DNA of 64,000 nucleotides, from assembly GCA_963827725.1 (NCBI GenBank), contig CAWHBM010000001.1, positions 1,860,001 through 1,924,000 of the forward strand, given 5' to 3'. The notes below the pieces were generated by a model. It was not told the DNA's origin and made no database searches. It worked only from the letters and a program-made list of their open reading frames with translations. Made by a program: the position numbers and the translations under genes. Numbering within the stretch: position 1 is the stretch's first letter; the number at the start of each line of letters is the position of its first letter. The stretch is from VAXT01 sp963827725 (lineage in GTDB: Bacteria; Actinomycetota; Thermoleophilia; Gaiellales; Gaiellaceae). Positions 20,433-30,676 of this stretch are shown here, in pieces.

Positions 20433-23400
20433 TCACGGCATGACCATGGTCGCCGTGGTTGCGACAGGCGACCCGACTAGGCCGGCGAAGAGCGCCTGGT
20501 TGACCAGCGTCGAGCCAATGGTGGCGAATGGCGAGACCGTTCCCGTCACGCTGACGGTCTTCGTCAGGTCTCCCGAGACATCGCCCAGCCTCCACGTCAC
20601 CGTACGGGTGGTTGCGTCGTAGTCGCCACCTTCGGTCGACGAGACGTATGTCAGGTCGTCCGGAAGGCGATCTTCGACCTCGCAGTCGTCATCGTCGTCG
20701 CCGTGACGGTTGCCGTACGTGATCGTGTACTCGATCGTGCTCCCAGGAGCGGCAACGACAGGGCCGAGCTTGACGATGTCGTCGTCCTCCTCGCAGTCGT
20801 CGCCGCCGCCGTGTGGTGGCGGAGGTGGCGGCGGTGGCCCTGGCGGGGGCGGAGGCGGAGGCCCGCCGCCACCACCGGCGCCGCCGGTGCTCGAGAAGAC
20901 CTGCAGCTCGGCGATGTGCACCTCGTCGTCGCGCTGCGCCACGACCTGCGGCAGGTCGCCGAAGACGTCGACGGGGCCGGCTCCGGGCGAGCCCTCGCGG
21001 CAGTCGGTGCCGTTCAGCGGATCGTCGTCCTGGTCGCCCTGGAAGGCGGGTTGCCCGTGCACTGGTTCGTCAGCACGACGATCCGAACGTGCGTCGCCTG
21101 ACGCGCGCCGGCAGCGAGAAGCTGCGGATGATGATCTCCGGCGCGACCGGCCGCGGATTGAAGCCGGGGAACGCGTTCGCCGGCGCTCGTCAGCCGCGTC
21201 GTCCAGTCGCTGCACGTGACTCGTTCGCGCTGCACGTCTGGATCTGGAACTGACGCAGCGCCGTGAAGCGGTTCTGCCCCGGCAGGAGCATGGCGCTCAC
21301 CTGCACGCGGCGGACCGCCCGGGCGCCGTTCCCTGGAGGTCGACAGTGCACCTGCGGCGTTCACGGGCGACCGCCAGCTGCCATTCGGAGCGCTGCGTCC
21401 CAGTTCGTCCCCTCGGTGTCGTCGATCAGATGCCGTGTCGGACGCCGTCGCCCGGACGCCGTCGCGCCCTTGGAGGTCGACGCCCAGTTCGCCTGCAGGT
21501 TGATCGAGATCGTCGACGCCCGGCGGCGAGCGTCCTGCGGAAGCGGAGGTGGCCGTAGCCCTTCGCCTGGATCAGGAACTCGTACGTGCCCGGCGACGAA
21601 GGACGCGGTCGCGTCGAGGTTTCCCCGGTCCCCGGTCCCGGTCGTCGGCCGGATCGGTGTCGGCGACCGGCGAGACGCGTGCCTCGTAGTGGCCGACGTA
21701 GATCCGCGCCGGGACGGCGCCGCCCGTTCGTTGCCGACGTCGCGAACGTGACCGTCGCCCGCCGGCTCGGCGACCGCGAAGTTCGGCATCGGGTCGGTGT
21801 CGCTCTCGGTCGAGCGGCGTTCGTGCTCGCCGCCGACTCGCCGAAGCCGCGCCGGCGAACGCGCGCCAGAGCTCGGTCTGGTTCGCGGCACGCGCCGAGA
21901 CCGCATCCGGTCGGCGGCGAGGTACGCGTCGCGCGCGTCGAGCATCGACGGCGCGGTCGGCATCAGCAGGTACGCGTCGAACATGATCTGGATCCAGCGC
22001 CGGTTGCCCGGGCAGCTTCGCGGCGGCCGCACGCCGTCGGCGCACTCGCGCTGGAGCGTCGCGTTCGACCGCCGGGGCGGCGGCGTTGTACTTCGCGACG
22101 AGCGCCTGCCGGATGTCGTAGTTCGTCGCGCTCCAGATCTCGCCGTCGGCGTGCACCTGCGCGCCGGTGAGGTCGTAGCCCATGTCGCTGAAGTTGAGCG
22201 GGTCGATCCGCGGCGCCGTTACGCCCGGCGTCCGGGAACGCCCCCGTGCGGGGGTAGCTCATGTCGTAGTTGCGGATCGCCCGCACCTTGTTGCCGGTCG
22301 CGTACGAGCCGACCGCGAACGGGCTCTCGCCGGAGACGGGGACGAAGCCGTACTCGTTGAGGTACTCGACGCCCGTCAGGTCGCCCGAGCTCTCGCCCAT
22401 GGCGCCCGCGTGGTGGCCGGCGCGCGTGCCGCCCTTGCCGATCATGCGGTTCTCGACGAGGTGGCCGAACTCGTGCCCGATCACGGCCTTGTCGAAGTCG
22501 CCGTCGACGCACGGCGCGTAGAACGTGCCGGCGATCGGCTGCCAGAGGTACATGTTCGTGATCGGCCGCACGCCGTCGGGCAGCGGCACCATGTTCGCGT
22601 TGTCGCGGCCGAGGTAGCTCGGGAAGCCGCCGTCGCGCGCGCCGGCCTGGGCGTCGCCGATCAGGCGGTCGTTCTCCGCCGTCCCGGGGCCGCCGTTGCC
22701 GAGGTTCGACTCCTGCGCGTTCCAGTGCTCCTCGGTGAAGCCGAGGTTGTACGACCAGTCGTGCATCCGGTTGTGCATCGCGAAGAGGTTGGTGACCGCC
22801 GCGCTGATGTCGTGGCTCTCGCCGGGAACGAAGGGCGTGAAGCACTTGCTCGTGTGCCACACGTTCGTCCACGGATAGACGTACTCGCGGTCGGGCTGAC
22901 CGGGCGGAAGCCGTGGGCCCCGGCGTCAGCGGGCTCGTCCAGGCCTCGGCGGCGAGCGCGTTGTTCCCGACCGTCGTGAACGTCGGCGTGTTCGTCCGGA
23001 GCTGTAGTCCCACGGCGCCCGCGAGGCGGGGTTCTGCACCTCGCGCTGGCAGCCCGCGACGGGCGTGGGCGGGGAGCCGACCGTCGAGTCCCAGCACCAC
23101 AGCTCGCGCGTGTCCGTGCTCGGGTTGCTCCACGGGAAAGCTCGTCGCCGATCAGCGGGAAGGCCGGGAAGACCTTCCACTTCGGCGGGTACGGGAAGCC
23201 GCCGTCGGCCGTCACCGGGTTGAACGCGATCTGGCCGGTGTACGGTCGTCGGGGCGCGTCCACGCCGCGCCGTCGCCGAAGTCGCAGACGCGGACGAGGT
23301 AGGTGCCCGGCCGGCTGTCGAGCCGGGTCGTAGCGCGAGCGCCTCGGGGCTCGTGGCCGTGTCCTGCGACGCGACGACCGCGCCGTTCCGCAGAGCTGGA

Positions 23401-24388
23401 TGACGGCGTCGTTCGCGGGCACGTCGCCTCGACGGCGACCGCGACCGAGCCGATCGTCTCCGTCGGCAACGATCCACGGGCCGTTGTCCGGCGCGCAAGC
23501 GCCGTCGACGGGCGGCACCGCGCCGGTGAACGTGTCCGGTGGTGGAGCGACTCCTCGACGATGTTCTTGCGAAGCCAGATCTCGCCGGTTTGAGCATCGA
23601 CGTAATGCTGATAAGCCGAGGTGTGGCCCCCTGCGTTGTCAAGGTAGAGCGTCTCGTAGACGCGCCTCACGTCCCCCGTCGGGGTTGGCAGGGCGGCCAT
23701 GCGGACCCGCTGGGTGTCGGCCAGGCCCTCCACGGCGAAGACCGTCCACCCCTCGTAGGTCTTGGAACCCCGGATCTCGAGGATCGACTGTGGGCGTCCG
23801 ACATCGGCAGCGGCCCTCAACCATGCCTCGTGCGGCGTGAGGTTCGCGGCTCCGGCGAGTGACCCGCCGGTGGTAGCCGAAGAGGCATAGGCAATCTTCC
23901 AGCCGCTTGCCGGAGTGCCGACGACTCCCACGGTGAGCTTGCCATCTTCTGCAGCTCGCAGCCCGTCGAAGCTCTGTTCAAAAAGTACGGCGTAGCCGTT
24001 GCTGTGCGGAAGCGCGGTGTCGTTGGCGACCTCGAGACTCTGCAGCGACGTCAGCCGAAAGAGCGCCAGATTCGAGGCGACCCAGTTCCGTGCAACCGTC
24101 TTTGCGTCGGGCCCGACTCAGGCCCGTCGCGAGATAGCCGTTCGGCTTTACGACCGACGAAGGCGTGCCGAAGCTACTCCACTCAGCGATCGCTCCCATG
24201 TTCGTGACCATTTGCCGCTGCTGCGCAGTCGGCTCGAGGCTCCCCGACCGGTTGTCGAGATCGCCGAGAACTTCGCCCGTCGCAATTGCCGGGGTGACGC
24301 TGATCGCCGCGTAGGCGGCGAGCACACCGAGGACGACGGCGAGCCGGCGCACGGTTCGCCTCGTCCGGGGATGTCCAGTCGCGGACAT
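20433..24388 (-). CDS. Secreted M36 (fungalysin-like) metalloprotease with C-terminal DUF11-like domain (multiply frameshifted)
   Basis: ATG 24388 follows a strong AGGAGG. A signal peptide (LAVVLGVLAAYAAISVTPAIA) is followed by an FTP-like propeptide region (GWTVFAVEGLADTQRV, YQHYVDAQTGEIWLRKNIVEE). The catalytic domain shows NLFAMHNRMHDWSYNLGF, VIGHEFGHLVENRM (HExxH) and the third ligand in GAMGESSGDL. A long polyglycine/polyproline linker near 20815-20880 leads to a C-terminal repeat (PGSTIEYTITYGN, DRLPDDLTYVSSTEGG, TVTWRLGDVSGD) typical of DUF11 surface domains. About ten indels between 21.0 and 24.1 kb break the frame. Extracellular protein degradation is the likely role. Confidence 0.85.
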
Positions 24389-24545
24389 GAGATTCCTCCT
24401 ATGGGGTCGCAGTGCCGAGGGTCCGCCCCTGGATTCCGGCGAGAGCCGACAATTCGGGGCGTTACGCGCGCGAGCGCGTAACGGCTTTCTTGCCCAATGC
24501 AAGTCGGATTAAACGCAGATCTTTCTTACTCGGAATTGACCGCTC

Positions 24546-24565
24546 TTGACTGACAAGTCAATCGC
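24546..24565. promoter_or_regulatory. Operator-like palindrome 1 (TTGACT-GACA-AGTCAA)
   Basis: TTGACTGACAAGTCAATCGC, upstream of the M36 protease start and just beyond the TetR gene. It has a near-identical partner at 24578. The form (6-bp arms, 4-bp spacer) fits TetR-family operators. Confidence 0.6.
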
Positions 24566-24577
24566 AATTAGCGAGTG

Positions 24578-24597
24578 TTGATTGACGAATCAATCGC
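24578..24597. promoter_or_regulatory. Operator-like palindrome 2 (TTGATT-GACG-AATCAA)
   Basis: TTGATTGACGAATCAATCGC. The two sites share TTGAyTGACrArTCAATCGC, with compensating changes that keep each palindrome perfect. They lie 32 bases apart, three helical turns. This is strong evidence for a selected protein-binding site. Confidence 0.65.
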
Positions 24598-24645
24598 GGC
24601 AGGATTAGCTGCCTGCGCTGATCAGGTTTGGGGAGGTTTGCGGAG

Positions 24646-25244
24646 CTAGGAGCGGTTTGCGAGGCCGTCGCAGATGAGGCCGGTGACGGCCTGCTCCGCC
24701 TTTGCGATGTCCTCGTCGCTGTCCGGGAGCTGACCCATCACCCAGCCGGTGAGGACTTCCTCGAGCGCGCCGTAGAAGATCGTGGCTCCGAGCCGGGGTC
24801 GAGGTCGTCACGGAACTCGCCGCTTCGCTGCCCGTCCGCGACGATGCCCTCGAGCGCCTCGTAGGCATGTCCGATCTCGTCGATCTGGCGCGGGAGCTGC
24901 TCGGGGCTCCGGGTCACCTCGTGCACGAGCACCCGCACGAGATCGGGGTCGCGGTGCCACGTCCGGAGCAGGAGCGCGGTCACCTTGCGCACCTGCTCGC
25001 GGGCCGGGCCTCCCTCCTCCTGGACTTCGTGCACACGCGCGAGCATTTGAGTCCACGTGTCGCGGAAGATCGTCTCCAGCACCTCTTCCTTCGAGCCGAA
25101 GTAGTGGTAGACGAGGCCGTAGGCGACACCCGCCTCCTCGGCGATCTCGCCGACGCGGCAGGCGTGGTAGCCCTTGCGTGCGAAAGCGCGAACGGCCGCT
25201 TCGAGGATCTGGCGTCGCTTCTCTTCCTGTGAGGCCGCAGGCAC
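24646..25244 (-). CDS. TetR-family transcriptional regulator (one frameshift)
   Basis: The N-terminal HTH is complete: KRRQILEAAVRAFARKGYHACRVGEIAEEAGVAYGLVYHYFGSKEEVLE. The ligand-binding half continues to LDPGSE and then, one frame over, ATIFYGALEEVLTGWVMGQLPDSDEDIAKAEQAVTGLICDGL. The break near 24787 is explained by loss of one G in GAGGCC. About 200 residues, resembling FadR/FasR-type regulators of lipid genes. The two palindromes at 24546-24597 are its probable sites, placing the downstream M36 protease under its control. It is divergent from the GT4-PHP gene. Confidence 0.85.
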
Positions 25245-25291
25245 GGTCTTACTTTAGGGAAGCTTCAAGGAAGCGGGGCTAGACTCGCTTC

Positions 25292-27041
25292 GTGGGTCTC
25301 CGTATCTGCCTGGTGACACCTTTTTCCTGGTCGCAGCCGCACGACGTCAACGAGCACGTGGCCGGAGTCGCGCAAGCCTTGCGAGAGCGCGGGCACTCGG
25401 TGACGGTTCTCGCCCCCTCGAGCCGCGCGTCCGACCTGGCCGCGGGCCGACGCTCTCTCCGTGACGGCGCCGATGCGCCTCTGATCGCGGTCGGCCCTGC
25501 CATCCCGATCTCGCGCCGGAGCCGGATCGGACTGCCGGTCGGCGTGCGAGCGAACCTTTCGCTGGCCCTCACCCGGGGCGGTTTCGACGTCGTCCACGGC
25601 TTCGAGCCTGGGCTGCCGAGCCTCTCGTACGTCGCCCTCCGAGACGCGAGAGCCTTGACCGTTGCGAGCTTCTTCTCGCCGGAGCGCCTCGGCTATCCGC
25701 CGGGCCGAGCACAGCGCGAGCGGCTCCTCGGCCGCACCGACGCGCTCGTGGCCGCTTCCGCGGAAGCCGCGCATGCAGCGACGCAACGCTTCCCGGGCGA
25801 GTACCGGATCGTCGGCGAGGGCGTGGACACGGACCTCTTCCAGGCGGGGACAAAACGGCAGCTCGTTGTCCTCGAATGGAGGCCCGCGGAGCGAGCGCTC
25901 TTCAGAGCCGTCGTTCGCGCGATGCGCGAGTTGTCCGACTGGGAGCTCGTCTTCCTCCGGACGAAGTCGCTCGCCGGGCGGCCGACCATTCCCGCCGGGC
26001 TGCGCGGCCGGGCGCACGTGCGCACCGCGCGGGATGGTCGAAGCCGCGCTGCCATCCTCAACGAAGCCGCGATCTTCGTCCCGGCCCTTGGCGGCCTGGC
26101 GCGAGTTTCGCTCGAAGCGTCTGCTGCCGGCGCCGCGATCGTCTCGCCGCCGGGGGTCCGCGAGCAGCCGGAGCTCGCTGCCGCGGCGCTCGCCCGGCTC
26201 GCCGAGAACGAGCCGCTGCGCCGCCAGCTCGGCGAGGAGGCGCGGCGAAGCGTGGAGGGCAAGACCTTCGTCGACGTCGCCGACGAGCTCGAGGAGCTCT
26301 ACACGGGCCTCTCAGCCCGCCGCAAGCGCACCTCGCAACAGACTGTTGCACGCTCTGATGAGCCACTTGCAGACCGGGAGTGGATCCTCGCGGACCTCCA
26401 TCTCCACACCTCGTGGTCGGCCGACTGCGCGGTCGACGTCGAGCAGGTCCTCGACCAGGCCGAGGAGATAGGCCTCGGCGCGATCGCGGTCACCGACCAC
26501 AACGTCTTCGGTGGTGCTCTCGAGGCGGTCGAGCTCGCGCGCGATCGCGGCCTGACCGTGATTCCGGGCGAGGAGGTGAAGACCGACGGACAGGGCGAGG
26601 TGATCGGGCTCTTCCTCTCGGAAGAGATCCCGAAGGGGATGTCCTTCCGGGAAACGGTCAAGGCGATCAAGGGGCAGGGCGGGCTGGTCTACCTCCCCCA
26701 CCCCTTCGACCGCCTGCATGCGATCCCGGATCCCGCCACGATCCACAAGCACCTCGGCGACATCGACGTCTTCGAGGTCTACAACGCGCGGCTGCTCTTC
26801 GAGGCCTACAACGACGAAGCGCTCCGCTTCGCGCGCAAGTACAACCTGACGATGGGCGCGGGCTCGGACGCTCACGTCCCCCAGGGCCTCGGTACCGGGC
26901 GGTCTGCGCATGCGTGCATTCGACGGGCCCGAGGAGTTCATGTTGAGCCTGCGCTCGGCCGAGATCCTCCGCCGACCGCGGTCGCTTGCCTATCTGCAGT
27001 CGCTGAAATGGGTGGCCCAGGTCAAGGAAAGAGTGCGGTAG
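25292..27041 (+). CDS. GT4 glycosyltransferase fused to PHP-type phosphoesterase (one frameshift)
   Basis: GTG start. The N-terminal half is GT4-like: LRICLVTPFSWSQPHDVNEHV, FDVVHGFEPGLPSL, YRIVGEGVDTDLF and VSLEASAAGAAIVSPPGVRE. From about residue 365 it is a PHP domain: ILADLHLHTSWSADC, IAVTDHNVFGGALEA, VIPGEEVKT, VYLPHPFDR, GAGSDAHVPQGLG, which carry the His/Asp/Glu metal ligands. Near 26903 an extra C shifts the frame; the true end is LRMRAFDGPEEFML through KERVR, stopping at 27041. The GT C-terminal donor site lacks some usual residues. Glycan or phosphosugar processing is possible. Confidence 0.8.
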
Positions 27042-27055
27042 GCGAGAACTGGGAT

Positions 27056-27652
27056 ATGGCCTCCGTGACCCCTGCATCCACCGATGAGATCTACGAGCGC
27101 TACCTGAAGAAGGCGATCGCCGAGATCAACGAGCTCGGCGACGAGATCGCGCGCGCCGCCAAGGGCGAACGGGTCCCGGTCGTCGGGTCCGGGCACCCGC
27201 GCGCCGACGTCTTCCTACTCAAGCACCGTCCGCAACCGGCGGAGGTGCAGGAGGGGGTCGCCTTCTACGGACGGGCGGGCCAGGCGGTGCTCAAGTCGCT
27301 GCAGCGGCTCCGCGTCGATCCACTCTCGATCTACGGGACGAACTGCCTCAAGTTCGCCGACGAAGACGAGGACGAGGCCCGGCCGTTCCTCGTCCGCGAG
27401 TTGCACATCGTCCAGCCGAAGCTCGTCGTCGTCATGGGCGAGGAGGCACTCGCCTTCCTGAATGCGCTCGATTTCCCGCTCTCGGGCGCGGTCGAGGCCG
27501 AGGCGGGCACAATCCAGGACTGGACGCCGACCGTCCAGGCGCTCTACGTCCCCGACATCGACACCTCGCTCGACGAGCAACCGACGAAGACACAATTTTG
27601 GAACGCCTTCAAAGCGCTCGGGCCCTGGTGGGCCGAGCTTCCTCCCTACTAA
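27056..27652 (+). CDS. Degenerate uracil-DNA-glycosylase-fold protein
   Basis: 198 residues from ATG 27056. The stretch YGRAGQAVLKSLQRLRVDPLSIYGTNCLKF and IVQPKLVVVMGEEALAFLN match family-4/5 UDGs. The active-site loop (usually GEAPG) reads LKHRPQ, the C-terminal HPS/HPN motif is absent (YVPDIDTSLDEQ), and no iron-sulphur cysteines are present. It is therefore probably not a normal glycosylase. It may bind DNA or nucleotides, or have another role. The next gene's start overlaps its 3' end by about 55 bases. Confidence 0.65.
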   Translation: MASVTPASTDEIYERYLKKAIAEINELGDEIARAAKGERVPVVGSGHPRADVFLLKHRPQPAEVQEGVAFYGRAGQAVLKSLQRLRVDPLSIYGTNCLKFADEDEDEARPFLVRELHIVQPKLVVVMGEEALAFLNALDFPLSGAVEAEAGTIQDWTPTVQALYVPDIDTSLDEQPTKTQFWNAFKALGPWWAELPPY

Positions 27653-28380
27653 CGCGGCGCGGCGCGGCGCTCGTCGCGCTCTCGGTCGTCCTCGGCGTGT
27701 ACTACGTCGTGGCCGAGTCGCTGCCGAACTTCACGCTCTGGTGGGAGGTCGCGATCCTCGCGTTCCTCGTCATCCCGGCTGTCTTCGGGCTCGTGTACCT
27801 GGCGCTGCCCCTCTGGCACGCGCCGTCCCGCCGCCTGCTTGTCGGCGGGCTCGTCGTCGCCGGCCTCGCAGCCGTGCTCGAAGTGACCGACTTCGAAGTG
27901 CTCGCCAACTTCGCGAAGCTCGCGGCGGTCACGCTGTTCGCGTACTGGTTCCTGAGCTACTTCGAGACGGTGGCCTGGGTCGTCCTCGTCGCGCTGATCA
28001 TTCCCTTGGTGGACGGCTACTCGGTCTGGCGCGGGCCGACGAAGCACATCATCACCGAGCGGCGAGAGCTCTTCACGACGTTCTCGTTCGCCTTCCCGGT
28101 GCCCGGCGAGCAGAACACCGCACAGCTCGGCCTTCCCGACCTCATGTTCTTCGCGCTCTTCCTGGCCTCGACCGTGCGGTGGGGCCTGCGCACGCGCCTG
28201 ACGTGGGCGGCCATGACCCTCTCCTTCGGCGCGACGATGGCGCTCTCGGTCTACTTCGAGCTGAACGGGCTACCTGCGCTGCCACTCCTGTGTCTCGGCT
28301 TCCTCGCCCCGAATGCCGACCTGCTCTGGAAAAAGCTGCGCGCCCGAGGCGCTTGGGGTCATCTGACTAGTCGCGCGTGA
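27598..28380 (+). CDS. Presenilin/signal-peptide-peptidase-like membrane protein
   Basis: 260 residues from TTG 27598 (GTG 27628 is also possible), about eight TM helices. A segment near residue 139 (LVDGYSVWRGPTKHII) matches the D-x2-SV-x-R-x2-TKH pattern around the first catalytic Asp of archaeal presenilin homologues. LGLPDLMFFALFL (Asp 181) stands for GxGD, and GLPALPLL (226-228) for the PAL motif. All three motifs are in the right order at the C-terminal side, so an intramembrane aspartyl protease is likely. The GxGD site is variant (GLPD). It overlaps the upstream gene and converges on the RNA methyltransferase gene. Confidence 0.65.
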   Translation: MERLQSARALVGRASSLLTRRGAALVALSVVLGVYYVVAESLPNFTLWWEVAILAFLVIPAVFGLVYLALPLWHAPSRRLLVGGLVVAGLAAVLEVTDFEVLANFAKLAAVTLFAYWFLSYFETVAWVVLVALIIPLVDGYSVWRGPTKHIITERRELFTTFSFAFPVPGEQNTAQLGLPDLMFFALFLASTVRWGLRTRLTWAAMTLSFGATMALSVYFELNGLPALPLLCLGFLAPNADLLWKKLRARGAWGHLTSRA

Positions 28381-29729
28381 GGAGCGCGACCGTCTCGATA
28401 TGGGGCGTGTGGGGGAACATGTCCACGGGCCTTGCGCGCTCGAGCCGGTAGCCCCACTCCGCGCTCAGGTCCTTGACGTTGCCCGCGAGAGTCGTCGGAT
28501 TGCACGACACGTACACGATCCTCTTCGCCTCGAGCCGCGCGATCCGGCGGAGGGCTTTTCCGGAGAGCCCCGCACGCGGAGGATCGACGACGACGACGTC
28601 GGGAGCCCCCGCTCGGTCACGGAGGTCCGCGATCACCTCACCGACCTCGCCGGCGAAAAAGGCGGCGTTCGTGATCCCGTTCAGGTCCGCGTTCTCGAGC
28701 GCGCACGCAACCGATTCCTCGGAGACCTCGACGCCCCAGACGGTGAGCGCATCGCGGGCCAGGGTGAGGCCGATCGTGCCGATCCCGCAGTAGAGGTCGT
28801 AGACGCTCTCCTCGCCGGTCAGCTGCGCATAATCGCGCGCGAGCTCGTACAGGCGCTCGGCCATCGCGGTGTTCGTCTGCAGGAACGCGTTCGGGCGAAC
28901 GCGGAAGCGAAGACCGCACAGCTCCTCTTCGATCGCGTCGTCGCCATGGAGTAGCTGCGTCGGCAGGTTCGTCACCTCCGCGGGGCGGTCGTTCACCGAC
29001 CAGTGGATCGACCTGACCTCGGAGAAGAGGGGTGAGTGCGTCGACGAAGCTTTCGACGTCGAGCTTGCCGGGTGCCGTGACGAGCTGGACGAGCGCCTGG
29101 CCTGTGTTGCGGCCCTCGCGCACGACGAGGTGGCGCAGGAAGCCCGTGTGCTCTGCCTGATCGTAGGCCTCGAGCCCCTGGGCGCGCGCCCAGTCGCGCG
29201 TCGCTTCCCGGATCGAGTTGCCGAGGTCGGTCGTCAGCCAGCAGCGGCGGATGTCGAGAACTTCGTCCCAGCGCCCGGCGCGGTGGAAGCCAAGGGCCGC
29301 GCCCTCCGGGGTCTGGGTGAACGAGTACTCGAGCTTGTTCCGATAGTGAAAGACGGACTCGGCGGGGACGATCGGCTCGAGCGGCGGATCGTCGAGCCGG
29401 CCGATCCGGCGGAGCGCGTCCTCGACCTGGTCGGCCTTCGCCGCGATCTGCGCCTCGTACGCGAGGTCCTGGAAGCGGCAGCCGCCGCACTCCGGGTAGT
29501 GCTGGCACGGCGCTTCGACCCGCGGGGCACCCGGCTCGACGACCTTGACCGCGAGCGCTTCCGCGTGATTGCGCTTCACTCTGGTCACGCGAGCGCGCAC
29601 CGTGTCCCCGGGCAGCCCGCGCTTGACGAAGAGAACGAAGCCGTTCAAGCGTGCAACGCCGTTCCCGCCGTAGGCGAGCGACTCGATCTTGAGCTCCAGC
29701 TCCTGGTCTTGTCGGACGGGCGCGGCCAC
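28367..29729 (-). CDS. TrmA/RlmD-family RNA (uracil-C5) methyltransferase, one frameshift
   Basis: GTG start at 29729. Order: TRAM domain (LELKIESLAYGGNGVARLNGFVLFV), iron-sulphur cysteines (PCQHYPECGGCRFQD), then the methyltransferase core. SAM motif: YDLYCGIGTIGLTLA. Catalytic region: VVVDPPRAGL and VYVSCNPTTLAGN with the nucleophile Cys. About 450 residues. One indel near 29030 splits it (LTPLL | SEVRSIHWSVNDRP). It methylates uridine C5 in 23S rRNA or tRNA. Which one cannot be told from sequence. Divergent from the GNAT gene with 22 bases between the starts. Confidence 0.9.
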
Positions 29730-29751
29730 CCGACCAGCATAGGGTTCCGCC

Positions 29752-30669
29752 GTGGACCTCCGTCTCGAAACGCCGACCACACCTACCCATTGCGAGCAAT
29801 GGGCGAGGATCATGGAGCGCGTCTCTGGCGACGTCTTCAGCGTCGAGGAGCTCGCGCATGTCTTCGAGACGGATCGCGAGAGCGCCTGGCTGCTCGCCTT
29901 CGTAGGCGAGAAGCGGTCGGCTGCGGAGTCGGTCGGCCCTCCTCGATCGCCGGCAGCCTCTACTCCATGGTTCGCGTCTTGCCGGAGCACAGGCGCCAGG
30001 GCGCGGGCGGAACGATCTACGAGGCGCTTGCCGAACACGCGCGCGGCCGCGGCCTCACGTCGCTCTGGGGCCGGATCCTGGAGGACGACCGGGAGTCACG
30101 TGAGTTCGCGGCAAACCGCGGTTTCAAGGAGGTTGGGCGCGAGTACGAGGTCGTTCTCGACGTGGCCAAGGCCGATGTTTCCGGCGAGCCGCCGCCCGGG
30201 ATCGAGCTCGTCAGCCTCGCCGAGCGGCCCCGACCTCACCCGTGCTGTGTTCGACGTCGACGCGGAGGTTGGGCCGGATGCGCCGACCCATGACGAAGGC
30301 CACGAGCCGCAGACCTTCGAGCGCTGGCACACCGAGTACCTCGAGGGCCCGGGGGCGCTGCCGTCGGCTTGCGTCGTCGCGCTTGCCGACGGCGAGGTGG
30401 TCGGCTACACGGGGCTGCGCAGGAATGGCTCGACCTCGCCGATCGCGGAGAACCTCCTCACCGCGGTGCGTCGTCCGTGGCGCCGGAAGGGAATCGCGAC
30501 AGCGCTCAAACGGGAGCAGATCGCGCGTGCGCGCGAGGCCGGAATCGAGCGGATTCTGACGACGAACGACGAGACGAACACGGGCATGCGCGGCGTCAAC
30601 GCCCGCCTGGGCTACGAGCAGGCGCCGATCCAGATCATTGTCAGCGGCCCGCTGGCGCCGCCCTCTTGA
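29752..30669 (+). CDS. Tandem GNAT acetyltransferase (two frameshifts)
   Basis: GTG start (MDLRLETPTTPT). The first GNAT domain continues in another frame as IAGSLYSMVRVLPEHRRQGAGGTIYEAL, with the acetyl-CoA loop RRQGAGG. The second lies in the original frame: VVALADGEVVGYTGL, VRRPWRRKGIATALKREQIARAREAG, TTNDETNTGMRGVNARLGYEQA. About 305 residues. Indels near 29930 and 30228. Twin-GNAT proteins are common in actinobacteria, with acceptor substrates that are usually unknown. Confidence 0.8.
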   Translation: MDLRLETPTTPTHCEQWARIMERVSGDVFSVEELAHVFETDRESAWLLAFVGEKRSAAESVGPPRSPAASTPWFASCRSTGARARAERSTRRLPNTRAAAASRRSGAGSWRTTGSHVSSRQTAVSRRLGASTRSFSTWPRPMFPASRRPGSSSSASPSGPDLTRAVFDVDAEVGPDAPTHDEGHEPQTFERWHTEYLEGPGALPSACVVALADGEVVGYTGLRRNGSTSPIAENLLTAVRRPWRRKGIATALKREQIARAREAGIERILTTNDETNTGMRGVNARLGYEQAPIQIIVSGPLAPPS

Positions 30670-30676
30670 CCCTGGC

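Noticed and set aside
25292..27652. Single 786-residue GT4-PHP-UDG fusion
   Set aside because: The PHP C-terminus continues in another frame to a stop at 27041, and the UDG-like gene has its own ATG at 27056. The run-through is due to an inserted base.
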